Numbered from the stretch's first letter, positions 43,619-52,273 are shown. The stretch is 64,000 bases of DNA from Streptomyces sp. CB00455 (GCF_001905445.1 NZ_LIVQ01000005.1:448756-512755); one strand, 5' to 3'. The notes: a model not told the origin generated them from the letters alone. Made by a program: numbers and translations.

Positions 43619-44614
43619 TCAGCCGAGGGTGGCGGCGTAGGCGGTCTGGGCGCGGAACTTCCATGCGGGGCCCGTGTTCCAGGGGTTGGGCATGACCGCG
43701 CTGGTCGCGTACGCGTAGCCGGCGCCGCGGTCGAAGGCCGTCCGCAGGGTGGCCTGCATCGCGCCGGTGTCCGGGACGTCGTGCACCAGGTGCCAGAACG
43801 CAGTTCCGGTCGGGTCGAGTTCGCCGCCGGCGCGATAGCCGCCGACGGGGTCGAAGACGTTCCCGCCGAGCCAGCCGCCGCCGGCGTAGGCGGCGTAGGT
43901 GTCCTCGAAGGTGACGAAGACGTCCGCCGTCCGGTGGCCCGGTTCCAGGTAGCAGTCGGCGATCGCCGTGCCCGGGTTGTCGACGACGAGGCCGGGGACG
44001 GCCGGGTCGACGGCCTGCATGGTCTCCTCGACGTAGCGGCGCAACTCGGCGTAGTGGTCGCGGGTGGCGTTGCCGGGACCGCAGTCGCGGCTGACGACGT
44101 CGAAGAAGATGCCGTCGACGTGCAGGCGGCCGTCGGGGGTCTTGAGGTAGTTGTCGACGGAGGCCCGGGCTGCGGCGGCGGCGCGGTTGCCGTGGTCGGT
44201 GTGGACGTAGCCGAGGACCTTGGTCTTCTCCCCCGTGGCGGCGGTGGCGCGGCGCAGGGCGTCGGCGCGGGCCCGCCAGGGGGCGTCGAAGGGGGAGTCG
44301 CCGTTGTTGGGGTTGAGGACCACCACGGAGGCGGCCGGGGCGGTCGCGGTGAGGTCTTTCAGCGGCCCGTCGTTCGCCCGGACGTACGCGGGGACGGCGA
44401 TCTCCAGGCTCCGCACGCCTGGGGCCCGGGGCCGGATCGCCGGGGACGCCGTCGCGGCGGCCTCGCGCGGCGCCGGGGTCTTCGGGGACGCCGGGGATGC
44501 CGCCGGGCCGTGGGCCGTCGGCCGCGCCGAGGCGGTCACGGCCGGCGCCGGGGCGGCCACTAAGGGGATGAGCAGGACGGCATACAGGGCCTTGGCGACG
44601 CGGGAGCCGGGCAT
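43619..44614 (-). CDS. Secreted spherulation-specific family 4 (spherulin-4) protein
   Basis: 331 residues. A signal peptide (AKALYAVLLIPLVAAPAPAV) and a Pro/Ala/Thr-rich stretch precede a single TIM-barrel-like domain with LEIAVPAYVRANDGPL, VVVLNPNNGDSP, KVLGYVHTDHG, VDGIFFDVVSRDCG and VVDNPGTAIADCYL. This pattern is that of spherulin-4 proteins, glycoside-hydrolase-like secreted proteins (related to the Ega3-type alpha-1,4-galactosaminidase fold). The acidic residues in FFDVV are plausible catalytic groups. It lies just outside the Tn3-type element and points towards it. Confidence 0.85.
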   Translation of the reverse strand: MPGSRVAKALYAVLLIPLVAAPAPAVTASARPTAHGPAASPASPKTPAPREAAATASPAIRPRAPGVRSLEIAVPAYVRANDGPLKDLTATAPAASVVVLNPNNGDSPFDAPWRARADALRRATAATGEKTKVLGYVHTDHGNRAAAAARASVDNYLKTPDGRLHVDGIFFDVVSRDCGPGNATRDHYAELRRYVEETMQAVDPAVPGLVVDNPGTAIADCYLEPGHRTADVFVTFEDTYAAYAGGGWLGGNVFDPVGGYRAGGELDPTGTAFWHLVHDVPDTGAMQATLRTAFDRGAGYAYATSAVMPNPWNTGPAWKFRAQTAYAATLG

Positions 44615-44760
44615 GAACGTTCCTCCAGCGACGGCAAGGGCGGGAGCCGGGGGCGGGGCGGGATCTCCCGAGGAACCCTAGACGTGCGGCGTGTGGGTGA
44701 AAGCCGAACCACTCGCATTCGCGGGAAGAACAGACAAGCGATCTGTCACCTCATCACGTG

Positions 44761-44850
44761 AACCGCCGGCCAGCGAACCGCCGGCCAGCGAACCGACAGC
44801 CTGCAAACCGACAGCCTACGAACCGACAGCCTGACAACCGCCCTCATGCG
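44761..44850. repeat. Six tandem 15-bp repeats at the 3' end of the TetR gene
   Basis: Units begin AACCG: AACCGCCGGCCAGCG twice, AACCGACAGCCTGCA and two variants, then AACCGCCCTCATGCG. The array overlaps the last bases of the TetR gene (stop at 44844). There are no spacers, so it is not a CRISPR array. It may be a degenerate minisatellite. Confidence 0.8.
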
Positions 44851-45578
44851 AACCGCGGGCGGGGGCCGTCGGCGTCACCTGGGACGGAGGTCAGCCCGAC
44901 GCCGTGGGCCAGTTGGGCGGTGGCGTGCGCGAAAAAGGCGGGCCGGTCCTCCACCACCCGGTTGAACTGGCCGAACAGCTCGGAGGAGACCAGCCCCATG
45001 AGCTGCGCCCAGGCGGCGACGAGTGCGGCCGTGACCTCCGGGGGCAGCCCTTCGGCGAAGTCTGCGGTCATCCGGACGGCTTCGGGGCGCAGGGCGTCGG
45101 GCAGCGGCGGCAGCGCGAGGCCGCGGCCTTCGTAGGCGGCGCGCAGGACTGCTATGAGGACGTTGGCGACGCGGGAGGCGGGGCCGACGGTGTCGACGGG
45201 GGCGCTGTAGCCCGGAACCGGGGAACCGTAGATGAGGGCGTACTCGTGCGGGCGCTCCAGCGCCCAGGCGCGGACGGTCTCGCAGACGGCGAGCCAGCGG
45301 GCGCGGGGCGGCGCGCCGGCGGCGAGGCCGCGGGCGTCGGTCTCCTCGGCGGCGGCGCCAAGGCTGTCGTAGGCGTCGACGATGAGCGCGGTGAGCAGCT
45401 CGTCGCGGCTGGGGAAGTAGCGGTAGAGGGCCGAGGAGACCATGCCCAGCTCGCGGGCGACCGCGCGCAGGGAGAGCTTGGCGGCGCCCTCCGAGGCGAG
45501 CCTGCGGCGGGCCTCGTCCTTGATGGCGGCGGTGACCTCGATGCGGGCCCGTTCCCTGGCTCCCCGGACGGTGTTCAT
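44844..45578 (-). CDS. TetR family transcriptional regulator
   Basis: 244 residues from the ATG at 45578 (MNTVRGARERARIEVTAAIKDEA...). HTH: LSLRAVARELGMVSSALYRYFPSRDELLTALI near residues 30-60. The C-terminal ligand domain with ARWLAVCETVRAWALERPHEYALIYGSPVPGY is the WHG/TetR_C type. An upstream extension to 45677 would run through one of the operators, so it was not used. Divergent from the deazaflavin-dependent oxidoreductase, which it probably represses together with itself through the two GAGAGC sites between them. Confidence 0.88.
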   Translation of the reverse strand: MNTVRGARERARIEVTAAIKDEARRRLASEGAAKLSLRAVARELGMVSSALYRYFPSRDELLTALIVDAYDSLGAAAEETDARGLAAGAPPRARWLAVCETVRAWALERPHEYALIYGSPVPGYSAPVDTVGPASRVANVLIAVLRAAYEGRGLALPPLPDALRPEAVRMTADFAEGLPPEVTAALVAAWAQLMGLVSSELFGQFNRVVEDRPAFFAHATAQLAHGVGLTSVPGDADGPRPRFA

Positions 45579-45638
45579 GGCCGTCAGTGTGCCACGCGGC
45601 TGGAGCACTGCCCAGCGTCCGGATCCCTGCTCCATCGA

Positions 45639-45653
45639 GAGAGCACCGCTCTT
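45639..45653. promoter_or_regulatory. TetR operator, copy 1 (imperfect)
   Basis: GAGAGCACCGCTCTT, 12 of 15 positions identical to the perfect palindrome at 45691. Centre-to-centre distance 52 bp, about five helical turns, so both sites face the same side of the DNA. Confidence 0.6.
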
Positions 45654-45690
45654 GTTTCGGAGCACTGAACCGTGCACACTGTTCTCAAGC

Positions 45691-45705
45691 GAGAGCAGTG
45701 CTCTC
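45691..45705. promoter_or_regulatory. TetR operator, copy 2 (perfect palindrome)
   Basis: GAGAGCA-G-TGCTCTC, perfect 7-bp arms around one base, 18 bp before the oxidoreductase start codon. Typical size and position for a TetR-family operator. Confidence 0.7.
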
Positions 45706-45722
45706 CCACCTCGGAGGTCCTT

Positions 45723-46181
45723 ATGAACGCGTCCGACCCGTACTACGTCCAGGCCAGTGCGCTCGGCACGCGCTTCAACTCACTCCTCGGCAAGCTGGCC
45801 CGGCACGGCGTCAGCCTCGCGGGTACCGCGGAGCTGTCGGTCCGGGGCCGCACGTCAGGCGCGATGCAGCGGATCCCGGTCAACCCGCACACCTACGAGG
45901 GCACGCAGTACCTCGTCTCCGCCCGGGGCCATTCCCAGTGGGTCCGCAACATGCGGGTCGCCGGAGGCGGCGAGCTGCGCGTGGGGCGCAAGGTGCGGCC
46001 CTTCACCGCCACCGAGATCACGGATCCGGCGCAGAAGGCGGCCATCCTGCGCGCGTACCTGGAGAAGTGGGGCTGGGAGGTGAACCGCTTCTTCCAGGGG
46101 GTCACCGCCACGTCCACCGACGCGGAACTCCAGTCGGCCGCCGCCGACCACCCGGTCTTCCGCATCACGGTGTCCCCCTGA
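45723..46181 (+). CDS. Nitroreductase-family deazaflavin (F420)-dependent oxidoreductase
   Basis: 152 residues from the ATG at 45723, GGAGG five bases upstream. Split beta-barrel of the DDN type: ELSVRGRTSGAMQRIPVNPHTYEGTQYLVSARGHSQWVRNMRVAGGGELRVGRK, where the W-x-R-N segment and following glycines contact F420. M. tuberculosis Ddn and relatives reduce quinones or nitroaromatics with F420H2. Expression is likely controlled by the divergent TetR protein, and the inducer may be a substrate-like compound. Confidence 0.88.
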   Translation: MNASDPYYVQASALGTRFNSLLGKLARHGVSLAGTAELSVRGRTSGAMQRIPVNPHTYEGTQYLVSARGHSQWVRNMRVAGGGELRVGRKVRPFTATEITDPAQKAAILRAYLEKWGWEVNRFFQGVTATSTDAELQSAAADHPVFRITVSP

Positions 46182-46390
46182 CGGACCGTCCCGCCGGGCC
46201 CTCCCACCCGGACTGCCACCCGGGCCCACCGCCGAGAACCGGTCCGCGTCGCGAACACCGTGTCCGGGGGCGGCGGACCTTCCACGTCAGGCGCGGCCCG
46301 GGCCGGTCCCGGGACTGGTACACCACGGCAGTGGCCGCGGAAGCAGCAGTCGGACAGCGGGGCTCGGGCCCTGCTCGCGGGTCGTTCTCG

Positions 46391-46507
46391 CGGGCAGCGG
46401 GCAGCGGGCAGCGGGCAGCGGGCAGCGGGCAGCGGGCAGCGGGCAGCGGGCAGCGGGCAGCGGGCAGCGGGCAGCGGGCAGCGGGCAGCGGGCAGCGGGC
46501 AGCGGGA
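46391..46507. repeat. 7-bp tandem array (CGGGCAG)n, about 16.7 copies
   Basis: The word CGGGCAG repeats without interruption over 117 bp. It is a simple-sequence tract; the period of 7 shifts frame at each copy, so it is not protein-coding. Confidence 0.95.
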
Positions 46508-46978
46508 CAAGCATCGCGGGCCGAGACCGCCTCCGCCTCTGGGCGACGGCCGCAGTCAGACAGCCGACCGTCGGCCCGCCCGGTGCAGGGCAGAGTCCCG
46601 CCCCCGGCCACGGCGGTGCCCCTGCACACTCACCGTCGACCCGGCGGACAGCCAAACCCCCCGCCCAGTAGCCCGCCCCCGGGCTCAGGGGGCCGTCAAC
46701 CCCGCATGACCTCCCTGCGGGACCCGGCCCCCGGCCGCCAACCCGCCTGACCCGAGCGCCGGTCAACCCCGCACGGTCTCTTTGCGGGGCCCCGCCCGCA
46801 GCCGCCCGCCCACCGCGCGCAGCCGTCGGCCCACTCAGGATGGTTGCGTCGCAGCGCGCCACCCGAAACGATCCGCCCGCAGGCTCCGGCCGCCGGTCAA
46901 CCTCCGCACAGCCGCCCTGCGAGGCCCCGCCCCGGCCGCCCGCCCGCCCACCTGGCCCAGGCGCCGGTCAACCCTGCA

Positions 46979-47062
46979 TGCCGTGGGCCACCGGGCCAGG
47001 AGCAGGACGAGCGGGGCGAGTATGCCGATCTGGTCGTAGGTCGGTGTGATGCCGACCGATTT
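46979..47062 (-). pseudogene. Fragment of an MHS-type MFS transporter
   Basis: On the minus strand the frame reads KSVGITPTYDQIGILAPLVL then LLARWPTA. This resembles the helix 4 region of metabolite:H+ symporters (LLPTYxQIGxxAPxLLxLLRxxQG). Nothing on either side continues the match, so only about 28 codons remain. Confidence 0.45.
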
Positions 47063-47278
47063 GCGGGGCCCCGCCCGCAGCCGCCCGCCCAGGGCGCCCG
47101 GCCGTCGGCCAAATCGGGGCGGTTGCGCGAGGGGGCTCTGCCCGAAACGACCCGCCCGCCGCCCGCCCGGGCCCCGGCCCGGCGGGCCGGGCAGGGGCCG
47201 CCCGGGGGGCGTCAGGCCCGGCGCCGCCCTCCCCAGCGCCAACCGGCGAGCGCCGGGCCGCCGGGCGGGCCCCGGCGG

Positions 47279-48700
47279 TCAGCCCTGGCCGGCGGCGTTG
47301 CGGGACGCCTGCCTGGCGTCCAGGGCGTGCAGCGCCCTGCGGGCCAGCGGGTAGGTACGGACCAGGTCGGCCAGCGTCGTCGAGCCCCGCGTGATCCGGG
47401 CGAAGGCCCGCCACGCGGGCCGGAACCCGGTGATCGCCGCATGCAGCATGCCCGGCCGCGCCTCGAAGACGGTCAGCATCCTGCGCCCGATGCCCATCTC
47501 CACACCCAGTCCGGCCTTCACCGCGAAGGCGTAGTTCAGCGCCTGACGCCGGGCGTCCACCGCGTCCTGCGCCTCGGAGATCTTCACCGCCCACTCCCCC
47601 GCCAGCCGTCCCGAACGCAGCGCGAAGGAGATGCCTTCCCTGGTCCACGGCTCCAGCAGTCCGGCGGCGTCGCCCGCCACCAGCACCCGGCCGCGCGAGA
47701 GCGGCGAATCGGCCGTACGGCAGCGCGTCAGGTGTCCGGAGGACACGGCCGGTTCGAAGCCCGCGAGGCCGAGCCGGGCGATGAAGTCGTCCAGGTAGCG
47801 CTTGGTCGCGGCGCCCTCCCCCTTGGCCGAGATGACGCCCACGGTGAGGGTGTCGCCCTTGGGGAAGACCCAGCCGTAACTGCCGGGCAGCGGCCCCCAG
47901 TCGATCAGGACCCGCCCCTTCCAGTCCTCCGCGACCGTCTCCGGCACGGGGATCTCCGCCTCCAGGCCGAGGTCCACCTGCTCCATCTCGACGCCGACGT
48001 GCGCGCCGATCCGGCTCGCGCTGCCGTCCGCCCCGACGACCGCGCGGGCCAGCACGGTCTCCCCGTCGGCGAGCACCACGGCGACGGTGCGCCGGTCGGG
48101 GACGGCCGCCCCGTGCTGCTCCACGCGGGAGACGGCCGTCCCCGTACGGACGACCGCGCCGGCCTTCTCCGCCGCGGCGACCAGACCGGCATCGAATTCC
48201 GGCCGGTTGACCAGCCCGAACAGCATCTGCTTCGAGCGCCTCGTCCGGGTCAGCTTCCCTTCGAGCGAGAACGTCACCGCATGGATGCGGTCCTTGAGGG
48301 GCAGGACGAAGCCCGGCGGCAGGGCGTCGCGCGACGGCCCGATGATGCCGCCGCCGCAGGTCTTGTACCGGGGCAGCTCCGCCTTCTCCAGCAGCAGGAC
48401 GCGCCGTCCCGCCGTCGCCGCCGCATACGCCGCCGAGGATCCGGCGGGGCCGGCCCCGACCACGACCACGTCCCAGACCTCGCCCGTCTCGCCGGTCTCC
48501 CCGACCACCTCGCCGGTCTCCCCGGCCACCTCGCCGGTCTCCCCGGCCACCTCGCCGGTCTCCCCGACCACCTCGCCGGTCTCCCCGACCACCTCGCCGG
48601 TCTCCCCGACCACCTCGCCGGTCTCCCCGGCCACCTCGTCGTCCGCCCCCTGCGCGCCGTTTCCTGCGCTTGCGTCGCGTACGTCGTCGTCGCTGCTCAC
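47279..48700 (-). CDS. Geranylgeranyl reductase family FAD-dependent oxidoreductase
   Basis: 473 residues from the GTG at 48700 (AGGAG is about 12 bases upstream, a long spacer). Residues 23-71 are seven perfect-length copies of a heptapeptide of the type V-(V/A)-G-E-T-G-E. Then comes the FAD Rossmann motif VVVVGAGPAGSSAA (about 78-91), the PRYKTCGGG substrate-loop motif, VVGADGSASRIG and the second FAD motif VLVAGDAAGLLEPWTREGISFALRSG. The family reduces double bonds of geranylgeranyl or menaquinone side chains; MenJ-like activity is possible. The repeat-rich acidic N-terminus is not part of the family core. Confidence 0.88.
   Translation of the reverse strand: MSSDDDVRDASAGNGAQGADDEVAGETGEVVGETGEVVGETGEVVGETGEVAGETGEVAGETGEVVGETGETGEVWDVVVVGAGPAGSSAAYAAATAGRRVLLLEKAELPRYKTCGGGIIGPSRDALPPGFVLPLKDRIHAVTFSLEGKLTRTRRSKQMLFGLVNRPEFDAGLVAAAEKAGAVVRTGTAVSRVEQHGAAVPDRRTVAVVLADGETVLARAVVGADGSASRIGAHVGVEMEQVDLGLEAEIPVPETVAEDWKGRVLIDWGPLPGSYGWVFPKGDTLTVGVISAKGEGAATKRYLDDFIARLGLAGFEPAVSSGHLTRCRTADSPLSRGRVLVAGDAAGLLEPWTREGISFALRSGRLAGEWAVKISEAQDAVDARRQALNYAFAVKAGLGVEMGIGRRMLTVFEARPGMLHAAITGFRPAWRAFARITRGSTTLADLVRTYPLARRALHALDARQASRNAAGQG
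48488..48634 (-). repeat. Seven in-frame 21-bp tandem repeats (heptapeptide)
   Basis: Seven units of 21 bp encode VVGETGE or VAGETGE. The period keeps the frame, so copy number can change without disrupting the gene. Confidence 0.9.
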
Positions 48701-48881
48701 GATGTGCTGCTGCTCCTGATCACCCGGTTGCTCCGATGCCGGGGAAATCCTACGGCGCGACTCCGCCTCGTCCTGCTGTGCGAGGATCGGGGCTGTCTTC
48801 CGCCGTACCCGGCATACGCGCACCACGCGGATGCGGGCGGCGTACACACAGAACAACGTCGCACCCACGAGGAGCGTGCCC

Positions 48882-50246
48882 ATGTCCCAGAATCCGATCG
48901 CCGAGACCGTCGCCTCGCTGATGCCCCGCGCGAAGCAGGAGCTCACCGAGCTGGTGGCCTTCCAGTCGGTGGCGGACTGGGCGCAGTTCCCCAAGAGCGA
49001 GAGCGAGGGCGCCGCGAACTGGGTGGCGCAGGCGCTGCGCGTCGAGGGATTCCAGGACGTGGCGCTCCTCGACACCCCGGACGGCACCCAGTCGGTGTAC
49101 GGCTTCCTGCCCGGCCCCGAGGGCGCGCCGACCGTTCTGCTGTACGCGCACTACGACGTGCAGCCGCCGCTCGACGACGCCGCGTGGGTGTCCCCCGCCT
49201 TCGAGCTGACGGAGCGCGAGGGCCGCTGGTACGGGCGCGGCGCCGCCGACTGCAAGGGCGGGTTCGTCATGCACCTGCTGGCACTGCGCGCGCTCAAGGC
49301 CAACGGCGGCGTGCCGGTGAGCGTGAAGGTGATCGTCGAGGGTTCCGAGGAGCAGGGCACCGGCGGCCTCCAGCAGTACGCCGAGGCGCACCCCGAGCTG
49401 CTGGCCGCGGACACGGTCGTCATCGGCGACGCGGGCAACTTCCGGCTCGGTCTGCCGACGGTGACGGCCACGCTGCGCGGGATGACCCTGATCAAGGTCA
49501 AGATCGACACGCTGGGAGGCAACCTGCACTCCGGCATGTTCGGCGGTGCCGCCCCCGACGCGCTGGCGGCGCTGATCCGGCTGCTCGACTCGCTGCGCGC
49601 GGCGGACGGTTCGACGACCGTGGACGGCCTCGCCTCGGACGGGGTGTGGGAGGGCCTGCAGTACCCGGAGGCGGACTTCCGCGCCGACGCGCGGGTGCTG
49701 GACGGGGTCGGTCTGATCGGCGAGGGCACGATCGCCGACCGGCTCTGGGCCCGCCCGGCCGTCACCGTGCTCGGCATCGACTGCCCGCCGGTGGTCGGGG
49801 CGACGCCGTCCGTGCACGCGAGTGCGGGTGCGCTGATCAGCCTGCGGGTGCCGCCGGGCGTGGACACCACCGAGGCCATCAAGCTGCTGGAGGCCCACCT
49901 GGTCGCCCACACCCCGTGGCAGGCGCGCCTGGAGCTGGAGGTCGTCGGCCAGGGCCAGCCGTTCCAGGCGGACACCGCCAGCCCGGCGTACGCGTCGATG
50001 GCTGCGGCCATGGCGGTCGCCTACCCGGGCGAGGAGATGCAGGTCGCCGGCATGGGTGGCTCGATCCCGCTGTGCAACACGCTGACGGAGCTGTACCCGG
50101 AGGCGGAGATGCTGCTGATCGGGCTGAGCGAACCGGAGGCGCAGATCCACGCGGTCAACGAGAGCGTGTCGCCGCAGGAGCTGGAGCGGCTGGCGGTGGC
50201 GGAGGCCCTCTTCCTGGTCAACTACGCGCAGTCCAAGCGCGGCTGA
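48882..50246 (+). CDS. M20 family dipeptidase/metallopeptidase
   Basis: 454 residues from the ATG at 48882 with GAGGAG seven bases upstream. Zinc-binding and catalytic motifs are LLYAHYDVQPP, GRGAADCKGG and VIVEGSEEQGTGG (Glu-Glu pair), followed by the dimerisation domain and the C-terminal His in IHAVNESVSPQEL. It belongs to the dipeptidase group near CNDP/PepV-like M20 proteins and cleaves dipeptides in the cytoplasm. It is divergent from the geranylgeranyl reductase; the shared upstream is about 180 bp. Confidence 0.9.
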   Translation: MSQNPIAETVASLMPRAKQELTELVAFQSVADWAQFPKSESEGAANWVAQALRVEGFQDVALLDTPDGTQSVYGFLPGPEGAPTVLLYAHYDVQPPLDDAAWVSPAFELTEREGRWYGRGAADCKGGFVMHLLALRALKANGGVPVSVKVIVEGSEEQGTGGLQQYAEAHPELLAADTVVIGDAGNFRLGLPTVTATLRGMTLIKVKIDTLGGNLHSGMFGGAAPDALAALIRLLDSLRAADGSTTVDGLASDGVWEGLQYPEADFRADARVLDGVGLIGEGTIADRLWARPAVTVLGIDCPPVVGATPSVHASAGALISLRVPPGVDTTEAIKLLEAHLVAHTPWQARLELEVVGQGQPFQADTASPAYASMAAAMAVAYPGEEMQVAGMGGSIPLCNTLTELYPEAEMLLIGLSEPEAQIHAVNESVSPQELERLAVAEALFLVNYAQSKRG

Positions 50247-50446
50247 CAGCGCGGCCGGCCGGTTGCAGCCGGGCGTGCCCGGTCCCGGGGCGTGCCTGCG
50301 CGCGGGGTCTCTGCCCGGTTCCGGTCCCGGGGCGCGTCCGGTCCCGGGGCGCGTCCGGTCCGCGCCGGGCGGTGTGCGCTCTCGGCGCACTCCGCTCCCG
50401 GCGAACCCGCGTGCGCGGCATGGGCCGGGATCCGTACGTTCGGCGC

Positions 50447-51142
50447 ATGGATCTCGTCGAAGTGCTCCCGAACCGGCTCCACATGCTCCGCTTCCCCATC
50501 GGCCAGGCCTACCTCTGGCAGGACGACGGGGCCCTGACCCTGATCGACGCCGGGAACCGAGAGTCCGCCGACGCGATCGAGGGCGCGGTGCGGTCACTGG
50601 GGCTGCGGCCCGAGCGGCTGGAGCGGATCGTCCTGACCCACTGCCACCGCGACCACGTCGGCGCGGCCGCCGAGCTCGCCGCCCGCCGGGGCGCACGGGT
50701 GCTCGCGCACCGGCTGGACGCGCCCGTGATCCGGGGCGAGCGGCCCGTGCCCGAACCGGTCCTGCTGGACTGGGAGGTCCCGCTGTACGCGCACGGGTTG
50801 ACCGTCTCCGAGGCACCACCCACGCCCGTGGACCGGGAGTTGGAGGACGGCGACGCGCTCGGCTTCGGGGACGGGGCGTACGTGGTCCACGCCCCGGGCC
50901 ACACCGAGGGCAGCATCGGCGTCCATCTCCCGCGCCATGGGGTCCTGTTCACCGGCGACTGCGTCGCGGCCGTCGGCCCGGTGATGCTCGGCGTCTTCAA
51001 CGTGGACCGCGCCCGGGCGATCGCCTCCTTCCGGCGCCTGGCCGCGCTCAGGCCGGCGACGGCGTGCTTCGGCCACGGGGACCCGCTGACCGTGGACACC
51101 GCGGCGGTCCTTGCCAAGGCCGTGGCCGAAACCCCGGCCTGA
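50447..51142 (+). CDS. MBL-fold metallo-hydrolase
   Basis: 231 residues from the ATG at 50447. The metal-binding THCHRDHVGAA (HxHxDH) motif near residue 64, the APGHTEGSIGVHLP histidine and the FTGDCVAA aspartate complete the dinuclear site; the final FGHGDPL histidine is also present. Glyoxalase II-like order. Substrate unknown. The preceding 200 bp after the peptidase gene carry repeated GGTCCCGGGGCG words and no gene. Confidence 0.87.
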   Translation: MDLVEVLPNRLHMLRFPIGQAYLWQDDGALTLIDAGNRESADAIEGAVRSLGLRPERLERIVLTHCHRDHVGAAAELAARRGARVLAHRLDAPVIRGERPVPEPVLLDWEVPLYAHGLTVSEAPPTPVDRELEDGDALGFGDGAYVVHAPGHTEGSIGVHLPRHGVLFTGDCVAAVGPVMLGVFNVDRARAIASFRRLAALRPATACFGHGDPLTVDTAAVLAKAVAETPA

Positions 51143-51235
51143 CCCACCGCCCGGTTCGCACCTGCGGCAGCGCCCGGCGGCCGCCCGGGATGCCTGCCGG
51201 GGCCCGGGCCGGAGGTCGCGCACGGTGGTGCCCGG

Positions 51236-52273
51236 TCAGCCGACCGGGACGCCCGCCTCCAGGTACAGGGGGCGGCCGCGTTCCCGGGCGCGCAGGGCCC
51301 AGCGCAGGCGCTCGTAGCGGTGCCGGGGCAGCATGCCGGCGGCCTCGGACTCCGTGACGAAGCGCCAGGACCGCAGTTCGGGGCCGGGCAGCCGGAGCCG
51401 GGCGGCCGCGCCGTCCGGGAGGCGTCCGCCGTCGAAGATCAGGCGCAGTCCTCCGTAGCCCGGCGGCTGCGGGGCCTCCCAGTCGACCACGAGCAGGCCG
51501 GGCGTCCCCTCCAGTACGAGGCCGAGCTCCTCGGCGACCTCCCGTACGCCCGCGCACGCCGGGGCCTCGCCGGCTTCGACGACGCCGCCCGGGAACTCCC
51601 AGCCCGCCTTGTACGTCGGATCCACCAGCAGTACCCGGTCCTGCGCGTCGAAGAGCAGCACCCCGGATGCCACCGTCTCCCGCGTGGGCTCCGGGGTCTG
51701 CACGATGTCGCAGACGGCGGCGGTCTCGCTGTGGACGGCCTCGGCGATCCGGGCCGCCGTCTCGCGCGGGGTCAGGGCGCTGTTGTCGATGACGTGCGCG
51801 TCCGCGGTGAGCCAGCCGAGGGCCTGCCGGTAGGCGGGGATGTGGTCGTAGGCCCACTGGCGGACCCGCTGGTCCACGTCCTGGGCCTCGCCGGGCTCCT
51901 CCCGGGTCGCGATCCGCTGCCGCAGGATCGTTTCCTCAGGGGCGAGCAGCACATGGCGCACGGGAATCCGCCGCGCCGCCAGAGCGCCGAAGATCTCGTC
52001 CCGGTACTCCTGCCTGAGCAGCGTCATCGGTACGACGAGCACCCCGCCCAGCTCACCCAGCATCGCCGCCGCCATGTCCACCACCAGGCGCCGCCAGCTC
52101 GGCAGGTCCTGGTAGTCGCTCACCTCCGCCAGCCGCTTGCGCGGCAGCAGCACCCGCAGCGCGTCACCGATGAGCTCCGGGTCGAACAGGGTGCTGTCCG
52201 GGAGGATTCCGGTCAGTTCGCGGGCCGTGCTGGTCTTTCCGGCGCTGAACGTGCCGTTGATCCAGACAATCAC
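51236..52273 (-). CDS. P-loop kinase-like / NUDIX hydrolase fusion
   Basis: 345 residues from the GTG at 52273 (AGAGGGG five bases upstream). The N-terminal ~180 residues form a P-loop NTPase: VWINGTFSAGKTSTA (Walker A), DPELIGDALR and RHVLLAPEETILRQRIATRE, like adenylyl/gluconate/chloramphenicol phosphotransferase relatives. The C-terminal ~150 residues are a NUDIX domain: EFPGGVVEAGE then ACAGVREVAEELGLVL. The pairing suggests nucleotide-like substrate processing, but no substrate is known. A larger opening to 53374 is a shadow of the divergent LacI gene. Confidence 0.82.
   Translation of the reverse strand: MIVWINGTFSAGKTSTARELTGILPDSTLFDPELIGDALRVLLPRKRLAEVSDYQDLPSWRRLVVDMAAAMLGELGGVLVVPMTLLRQEYRDEIFGALAARRIPVRHVLLAPEETILRQRIATREEPGEAQDVDQRVRQWAYDHIPAYRQALGWLTADAHVIDNSALTPRETAARIAEAVHSETAAVCDIVQTPEPTRETVASGVLLFDAQDRVLLVDPTYKAGWEFPGGVVEAGEAPACAGVREVAEELGLVLEGTPGLLVVDWEAPQPPGYGGLRLIFDGGRLPDGAAARLRLPGPELRSWRFVTESEAAGMLPRHRYERLRWALRARERGRPLYLEAGVPVG

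Larger units (their letters stand above)
46182..47278. other. 1.1-kb non-coding tract with repeats and gene relics
   Basis: No intact gene. Contents in order: a 7-bp tandem array (46391-46507), a GC-rich tract with a 32-bp exact direct repeat (46781-46812 and 47060-47091) whose core GCGGGGCCCCGC is a strong hairpin, and a short transporter relic (46979-47062). Similarity between the two direct-repeat copies continues in degenerate form for about 60 bp (both end near CGAAACGA-CCGCCCGC). Confidence 0.7.

Noticed and set aside
44761..44850. Possible CRISPR array
   Set aside because: Repeats are 15 bp, directly adjacent and without spacers; no cas gene is near.
46844..51142. A 1432-codon open frame on the plus strand
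   Set aside because: It is antisense to the geranylgeranyl reductase and out of frame with the peptidase; only its last part is real (MBL-fold gene from 50447). Long shadow frames are normal at this GC content.
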